From positions 1 through 9,763 of the forward strand of contig JABMMY010000340.1 in NCBI GenBank assembly GCA_013205415.1: a DNA stretch of 9,763 nt, written 5' to 3'. This DNA is from Deltaproteobacteria bacterium (lineage in GTDB: Bacteria; Bdellovibrionota; FAC87; UBA2466). The notes below the pieces were generated by a model. The model saw nothing but the letters and a program-made list of their open reading frames with translations, ran no database searches and had not been told where the DNA came from. Numbering within the stretch: position 1 is the first letter of the stretch; each line of letters begins with the position of its first letter. This document shows positions 5,923-9,763 of this stretch, in pieces. A program made the translations under genes and the position numbers.

Positions 5923-6898
5923 GAGGTTCTCCCATTTTGGGAAGTTCTACTTCAAAAAACGTTCCTGCTTTAGGACAGTCGACCAATCTAATAACTCCAG
6001 AATGAGCATTCACAATATATCTAGCTAAATACAACCCCAAACCTGTCCCTGGAATTTTTCGACCGGCTCTTCCTCGAAAAAACTTTTCAAACACATGGGC
6101 CCTATCTCCAATGGGAATTCCTGGACCGTTATCATTTATCTTTACCAAAATTTTATTAGAGGCATCGATGACCTCTATCGAGACGTTACGATCGTCTTTA
6201 TCATTATAAAGAACTGCATTTTCTAACAGACTTTGGATTATATTTTGAATGGCATAGAGATCACCTCTCAACCAAAGATCCTTAGCCAAACTTAATTCCA
6301 CCTGGACATTTTTTTGTTTAAAAAGGGGATCCATTCGACGAACCACCTCCTTTACCATTTCAGAAAACTGAATATCCTCAAACTGAAAGGCGTAATTCTC
6401 CATGCGATTTAAGGTGAGTGCTTTTTCAAATACTGAGGCCAATCGCCGCACCTCTTCTAGAGACTGTTCAATCTCTTTTGAGAGCTGAAGGCCTTTAGAG
6501 TTTTTTTCTAAGGTAGACTCCAATCTTAATTTCAAAGCGGTGAGTGGCGTCTTTGACTCATGAGTCATCGTTTCAATAAATTGTTTTTGCATTTCTCTAG
6601 CCTTTTCTTGCATTCTCAATGCTCGAAAAAGTAGGTACAATCCTAACGCGGTCAGCGCTGCGAAAACCGCCGTCTCAGAAAAAAACATCAAGTATTTGTG
6701 GTAGGCTGCATCTCTTATTCCTTCTAAGACTCCCGGCTGCTCGAGAATACCTTTCAACGAAGCATTTTCTTCGCGCAGATGAGACATTGTTCTTACACTC
6801 CGAGAGAAAACATCCAACCACCATACCACCTGTGTCAGCATTAATATCGACACTGCTACAAAGAGATTAACCCATCTTTTCTGTACTATTTTAGACAT
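5915..6898 (-). CDS. Membrane sensor histidine kinase
   Basis: This 327-residue inner-membrane protein is the partner of the response regulator that follows. Two hydrophobic segments (about 11-29 and 69-93) enclose an extracytoplasmic loop of only about 40 residues, too small for a usual PAS or Cache sensor fold. The loop looks helical. There is little or no HAMP domain before the HisKA dimerisation helix. Phospho-acceptor His113 is in THESKTPLTALKL. The ATPase domain has the N box LLENAVLYN (Asn227), G1 DNGPGI (256-261), F box FEKFFRG (270-276) and G2 GTGLGL (284-289), so the kinase core is intact. ATG 6898 overlaps the hemL stop by 13 nt with no clear Shine-Dalgarno, which points to coupled translation. 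The signal is unknown; with so short a loop it may sense something in or near the membrane. Class is certain; role in haem control is inferred from position. Confidence 0.95.
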   Translation of the reverse strand: MSKIVQKRWVNLFVAVSILMLTQVVWWLDVFSRSVRTMSHLREENASLKGILEQPGVLEGIRDAAYHKYLMFFSETAVFAALTALGLYLLFRALRMQEKAREMQKQFIETMTHESKTPLTALKLRLESTLEKNSKGLQLSKEIEQSLEEVRRLASVFEKALTLNRMENYAFQFEDIQFSEMVKEVVRRMDPLFKQKNVQVELSLAKDLWLRGDLYAIQNIIQSLLENAVLYNDKDDRNVSIEVIDASNKILVKINDNGPGIPIGDRAHVFEKFFRGRAGRKIPGTGLGLYLARYIVNAHSGVIRLVDCPKAGTFFEVELPKMGEPHG

Positions 6899-8154
6899 TT
6901 TTTTAGTTTCTCTACAGAGGCATCTAAGACTTCATTAGTGTGTGCTGTAGACACAAATCCCACTTCAAAAGGAGAGGGAGCAAAATAAACTCCGGCCTCT
7001 AAGGCCTTCACAAAAAAGGTGGCATAAGATTTTTTGTCATCTGCAGTAATGTCAGGAGGAAACGATCTGTTAATTTTAGAGCGGCTCATCCAAAAAACCG
7101 AGCCCATTTGAGCAAAGTCCCATTCTGGCAAGACCTCCTCTTTTAATCTTCCAATAAATCGCTGGGTTCGTTTTGCTAGCATTTCATAAGGAGGATTTTT
7201 AAGTAGCTCTGTAAGCACTGCAATCCCAGCTGCAGTGGCTAGCGGATTTCCAGAGAGAGTCCCCGCTTGATAAACTTGACCTATCGGAGCCAATTGTGAC
7301 ATGAGGGTTTTTGTTCCCACACAGGCCGCTAGTGGAAGTCCACCTCCAATTATTTTTCCTAAGGTCACAAGATCAGGCTTTAAATTAAAATAACCTGATG
7401 CTCCAGAAGGTCCGAATCTAAAACCTGAGATCACCTCATCAAAAATAATAAGAGCACCATGTAGTCTCGCCAACATGCAGATCTCTTCAAGTTGTGCCGA
7501 CAGAGGAATCCAAAGCCCTTCGTTAGCAGGAATAGGTTCCAAAATAACGGCCGCAATCTCACCTCCATACTGCTTAAAGGCCTTTTCAATTGAGGTGATA
7601 GAATCAAAACGCGCAATAACCGTCTCACTCACAATACTACGTGGCACCCCACTAGACGAACTCTCAGCTAGGTCTGCAATTCCGCTTCCAGATTTTGCAA
7701 GTAGTCCGTCACTGTGACCATGATAACAGCCTTCAAACTTAAGAATTTTAGGACGACCGGTAGCTCCTCTTGCAATACGAATAGCGGTCATTACAGCTTC
7801 GGTTCCACTATTAAGAAGCCTCACCTGTTGTAGATAGGGATAACCAAGGAGGATCAATTCAGCAAGCTTCACCTCTTGCGGATGACAGGCCCCAAAGGTA
7901 GTGGCCTTCGTCGCTTGGTTGATTAAGGCCGATACGACTGAAGGATGGGAGTGACCTAAAATTAAAGGACCAAAAGAGGAACAGAAATCGATATAGGTAT
8001 TACCGTCGACATCATATAAATAGGGGCCCTCTCCTCTATCAAAATAGATAGGTTCTCGGCCGACATTCTTAAAGGATCTCACCGGAGAATTCACTCCACC
8101 AGGAATTAACTTAATGGCCTGTTGAAAAAGAAGACTTGATTTTGAGTCATTCAT
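6886..8154 (-). CDS. hemL: Glutamate-1-semialdehyde 2,1-aminomutase
   Basis: HemL is a cytoplasmic pyridoxal-phosphate enzyme of aminotransferase fold type I. It converts glutamate-1-semialdehyde to 5-aminolevulinate, the last step of the C5 route from glutamyl-tRNA. With the chosen start it has 422 residues, the usual size. Motifs are IPGGVNSPVRSF (17-28), GHSHP (67-71), NSGTEA (115-120), FEGCYHGH (140-147), the cofactor-ring Asp239 in IIFDEVISGFR, and the Schiff-base Lys267 in LGKIIGGGLP. I begin at ATG 8154: it overlaps the hemB stop as ATGA and has GAAGG 9 nt upstream. An in-frame TTG at 8163 would add three residues and directly abut the ribosome site, so it is unlikely. GGVNSPVR separates it from other class-III aminotransferases. 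Its presence shows that the organism uses the C5 pathway rather than glycine-based ALA synthase. Confidence 0.97.
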   Translation of the reverse strand: MNDSKSSLLFQQAIKLIPGGVNSPVRSFKNVGREPIYFDRGEGPYLYDVDGNTYIDFCSSFGPLILGHSHPSVVSALINQATKATTFGACHPQEVKLAELILLGYPYLQQVRLLNSGTEAVMTAIRIARGATGRPKILKFEGCYHGHSDGLLAKSGSGIADLAESSSSGVPRSIVSETVIARFDSITSIEKAFKQYGGEIAAVILEPIPANEGLWIPLSAQLEEICMLARLHGALIIFDEVISGFRFGPSGASGYFNLKPDLVTLGKIIGGGLPLAACVGTKTLMSQLAPIGQVYQAGTLSGNPLATAAGIAVLTELLKNPPYEMLAKRTQRFIGRLKEEVLPEWDFAQMGSVFWMSRSKINRSFPPDITADDKKSYATFFVKALEAGVYFAPSPFEVGFVSTAHTNEVLDASVEKLKKCLK

Positions 8155-9149
8155 TTTAACCAACCTTCAGCCGCAATGAATTCAGCAAAGTAGGTAATGA
8201 TGATATCGGCACCCGATCTTCTAATAGCGGTTAAGTTTTCTAGCGCCATTTTCCTTTCATCGACCAAACCACTCGCCGATAGAACCTTCACCATCTGATA
8301 CTCTGCACTCACACTATAGGCCGCTACCGGTACCGGGGATCGATCCTTAAATTCTCGAATGACATCTAGATAGGCCAATGCCGGCTTCACCATTACAATA
8401 TCGGCCCCTTCAGCAAGATCTGTTTCTAGCTCGCGCAGGGCCTCGGTACTATTTCTAAAGTCCATTTGGTAGGTAGACCTATCAACTCCTTGAGGTGCCG
8501 ATCCCAAGGCTTCACGAAAGGGCCCATAGTAGCTAGAGGCATACTTCGCGGTATAGGCCATAATGGCCGTTTGCATAAAATTATTTTTATCTAATACCTC
8601 TCTAATATGCCCAACTCTAAAGTCCATCATGTCGGAAGGGGCTACAATATCGACTCCGCTTCTTGCATGAACTAGTGCCATCTGACCGAGGGGTTGTAAC
8701 GAGCTATCATTGTCAATTTCAATGGCGGTGGTAGTTCGTTTTACTAATCCGCAATGGCCGTGGGAGGTATAAGGGCAGAGACACACATCAGAAATAAGAA
8801 CAAGACTATCTGCAAATCTTTCCTTTAAGGTTCTAATAGCCATGGGAAGAGTTCCCTTTTCTTCATAGGCTTCAGTTCCTAATTCATCCTTTGTTTCTGA
8901 ATGGGCTGCGCCAAACAACAAAAAATTTTTCAGTCCATTAGCTAGATCGATTTCGATCTTTTTTGAAAGAAGATCAAGGCTCCATCGATAAACTCCTGTG
9001 AATCCGGTGATGGGCTCCTTGACATTTTTTTGAGCGGCTAAAAAATAGGGTTGAACTAAATGGGATAGATGGAGATCTGTTTCGTGAACAAGGTCTCTGA
9101 TAATAGGATTCCGACGAAGTCTTCGAGCTCTACCTCCATGACCGTTCAT
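8151..9149 (-). CDS. hemB: Delta-aminolevulinic acid dehydratase (porphobilinogen synthase)
   Basis: HemB condenses two 5-aminolevulinate molecules to porphobilinogen in the cytoplasm, normally as an octamer. The protein has 332 residues, typical length. The zinc-site cysteines Cys123, Cys125 and Cys133 are in DVCLCPYTSHGHCG, which indicates a Zn-dependent active site rather than the Asp-rich Mg type. The two catalytic lysines are Lys202 (AKYASSYYGPF) and the Schiff-base Lys255 (IVMVKPALAYLDVI). The N-terminal GRARRLRRNP and YQMDFRNSTEALRE match the family. The usual Gly of PSDMMDGRV is Phe here (PSDMMDFRV, 171-179), a minor oddity. ATG 9149 overlaps the hemD stop by 4 nt (ATGA) and has AGGAGA 6 nt upstream. 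It precedes hemL although HemL acts first. Confidence 0.97.
   Translation of the reverse strand: MNGHGGRARRLRRNPIIRDLVHETDLHLSHLVQPYFLAAQKNVKEPITGFTGVYRWSLDLLSKKIEIDLANGLKNFLLFGAAHSETKDELGTEAYEEKGTLPMAIRTLKERFADSLVLISDVCLCPYTSHGHCGLVKRTTTAIEIDNDSSLQPLGQMALVHARSGVDIVAPSDMMDFRVGHIREVLDKNNFMQTAIMAYTAKYASSYYGPFREALGSAPQGVDRSTYQMDFRNSTEALRELETDLAEGADIVMVKPALAYLDVIREFKDRSPVPVAAYSVSAEYQMVKVLSASGLVDERKMALENLTAIRRSGADIIITYFAEFIAAEGWLK
8164..8168 (-). promoter_or_regulatory. Shine-Dalgarno deciding the hemL start
   Basis: The minus strand reads GAAGG here, 9 nt before ATG 8154 and directly adjacent to TTG 8163. The spacing excludes the TTG and supports a 422-residue HemL with a 4-nt overlap onto hemB. 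Confidence 0.6.
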
Positions 9150-9763
9150 AAAATCTCTCCTATTCTTTCAAAACTAGACCCCGGCAAAAGTTTACTTTCG
9201 ATACCCCGTTTTTTTAAATGCTCCATGGTGAAATTACCAATGGCAACCACCTGTGTTTCTTTGGGTAACGAGACACAATTCAAAACGGCATCTACCGAGG
9301 ATGGGCTAGTAAAAACTACAATAGAAATATCTTTAAATCCCCCGCCTGGAATTGAGGTGGCAAGACCCGCTCTTGACTGCGTCCGATAAAGGGGAACCAC
9401 GGTGACAGCACAACCCAATTCTGAGAGCCGTTCTGCAATCTTTAATCTTCCTCCCTCTGCAATTGGTATTAATAGGGATGGCTTTTGTGTATTGTTACTT
9501 AATAGATCCTCAAACTCCTCAAGAAATTTTTCACTTCCTGGCTCTGTGGGATAAAAATCTGAAGTGTAACCATCTCCCGTAGCTGTTTCCGAGGTACTCT
9601 CTCCGATACAAGCCACTTGAGTCTCCAGCGGAAATTCTAAACCTGCGGCTACCATATTCTCGGTCCAAAAATGAACCGCTCTAGGGCTGGTAAATAAAAT
9701 CCATTCAAAGGGCTTTTCCACAACTCTGGCTAATAGGTCCTTTGCAATTTCTAACTTTTTAAA
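9146..9763 (-). CDS. hemD: Uroporphyrinogen III synthase, 5' end cut by the window
   Basis: HemD cyclises hydroxymethylbilane with inversion of ring D to give uroporphyrinogen III. The minus-strand frame is open for 205 codons from the right edge to TGA 9146, against about 240-260 residues in full-length HemD, so roughly 40-50 N-terminal residues are missing. The family is poorly conserved, but the two-lobed pattern is clear: WILFTSPRAVHFW (21-33 of the visible part), VACIGESTSETA, LLIPIAEGGRLKIAERL plus AVTVVPLYRT, then the second-lobe IVVFTSPSSVDAVLN, VVAIGNFTMEHLKKRGIE and a C-terminal PGSSFERI. An internal GTG at 9721 is a poor start, because the 14 codons upstream (KKLEIAKDLLARVV) continue a typical HemD helix. 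Neighbouring hemB and hemL support the call. hemC would be expected just beyond the edge. Confidence 0.92.
   Translation of the reverse strand, partial: FKKLEIAKDLLARVVEKPFEWILFTSPRAVHFWTENMVAAGLEFPLETQVACIGESTSETATGDGYTSDFYPTEPGSEKFLEEFEDLLSNNTQKPSLLIPIAEGGRLKIAERLSELGCAVTVVPLYRTQSRAGLATSIPGGGFKDISIVVFTSPSSVDAVLNCVSLPKETQVVAIGNFTMEHLKKRGIESKLLPGSSFERIGEIL

Noticed and set aside
8155..8163. TTG at 8163 as the start of hemL
   Set aside because: It touches the Shine-Dalgarno with no spacer, whereas ATG 8154 has 9-nt spacing and an ATGA junction.
9069..9389. 106-codon open frame on the plus strand across hemB and hemD
   Set aside because: It lies fully antisense to two well-supported genes, has no recognisable motif or ribosome site, and reads as a shadow of their codons.
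9719..9721. GTG at 9721 as the start of hemD
   Set aside because: The frame stays open upstream with HemD-like helix residues to the window edge, and the protein would be too short for the family.
1..9763. CRISPR arrays, tRNA/rRNA genes, transposons or phage genes
   Set aside because: No spaced repeats, cloverleaf, transposase motifs, terminal inverted repeats or phage-like genes were seen on either strand; the window is core metabolism plus one small basic gene.

Overview
All supported genes lie on the minus strand, so the window reads right to left. It holds the 3' part of a compact haem-biosynthesis operon, then a small basic-protein gene with its own terminator, then the start of a proline-catabolism aldehyde dehydrogenase gene. 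The DNA is moderately AT-rich. The mix of a classical C5-pathway hem cluster with an embedded two-component system, an animal-type (~543-residue) PruA and a basic 'GYLYFID'-like mini-protein suggests a Gram-negative bacterium of the Bdellovibrionota/deltaproteobacterial type. That placement is inference from protein character only; no rRNA or other phylogenetic marker is present.

Operon, in transcription order: hemD (9763-9146, 5' end outside the window), hemB (9149-8151), hemL (8154-6886), sensor histidine kinase (6898-5915), OmpR/PhoB-type response regulator (5922-5221), hemE (5221-4193), hemN (4202-2838) and a NodB/polysaccharide-deacetylase-like protein that lacks the family's metal ligands (2841-2074). 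Each gene overlaps the next by 1 to 13 nt, so about 7.7 kb has no non-coding base and no room for a conventional intergenic promoter. HemL makes 5-aminolevulinate, HemB makes porphobilinogen, HemD closes uroporphyrinogen III, HemE makes coproporphyrinogen III, and HemN makes protoporphyrinogen IX without oxygen. Not seen here: hemA and hemC (plausibly beyond the right edge), and a protoporphyrinogen oxidase and ferrochelatase.

Between the operon and the next gene is an 88-nt gap (1986-2073) with a candidate promoter and a strong Shine-Dalgarno for an 81-residue lysine/arginine-rich protein made of two tandem copies of one module. A hairpin plus T-tract terminator follows it (1673-1707); its upstream arm is present twice. 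A 70-nt leader with a weak candidate promoter then precedes pruA, which runs off the left edge about nine codons before its expected end. No stretch above 300 bases lacks a gene. I see no tRNA, rRNA, CRISPR, insertion sequence or attachment site.

The points most worth following up are the degenerate deacetylase-like protein co-translated with HemN, the two-component system inside the haem operon, and the duplicated basic mini-protein with its duplicated terminator arm.
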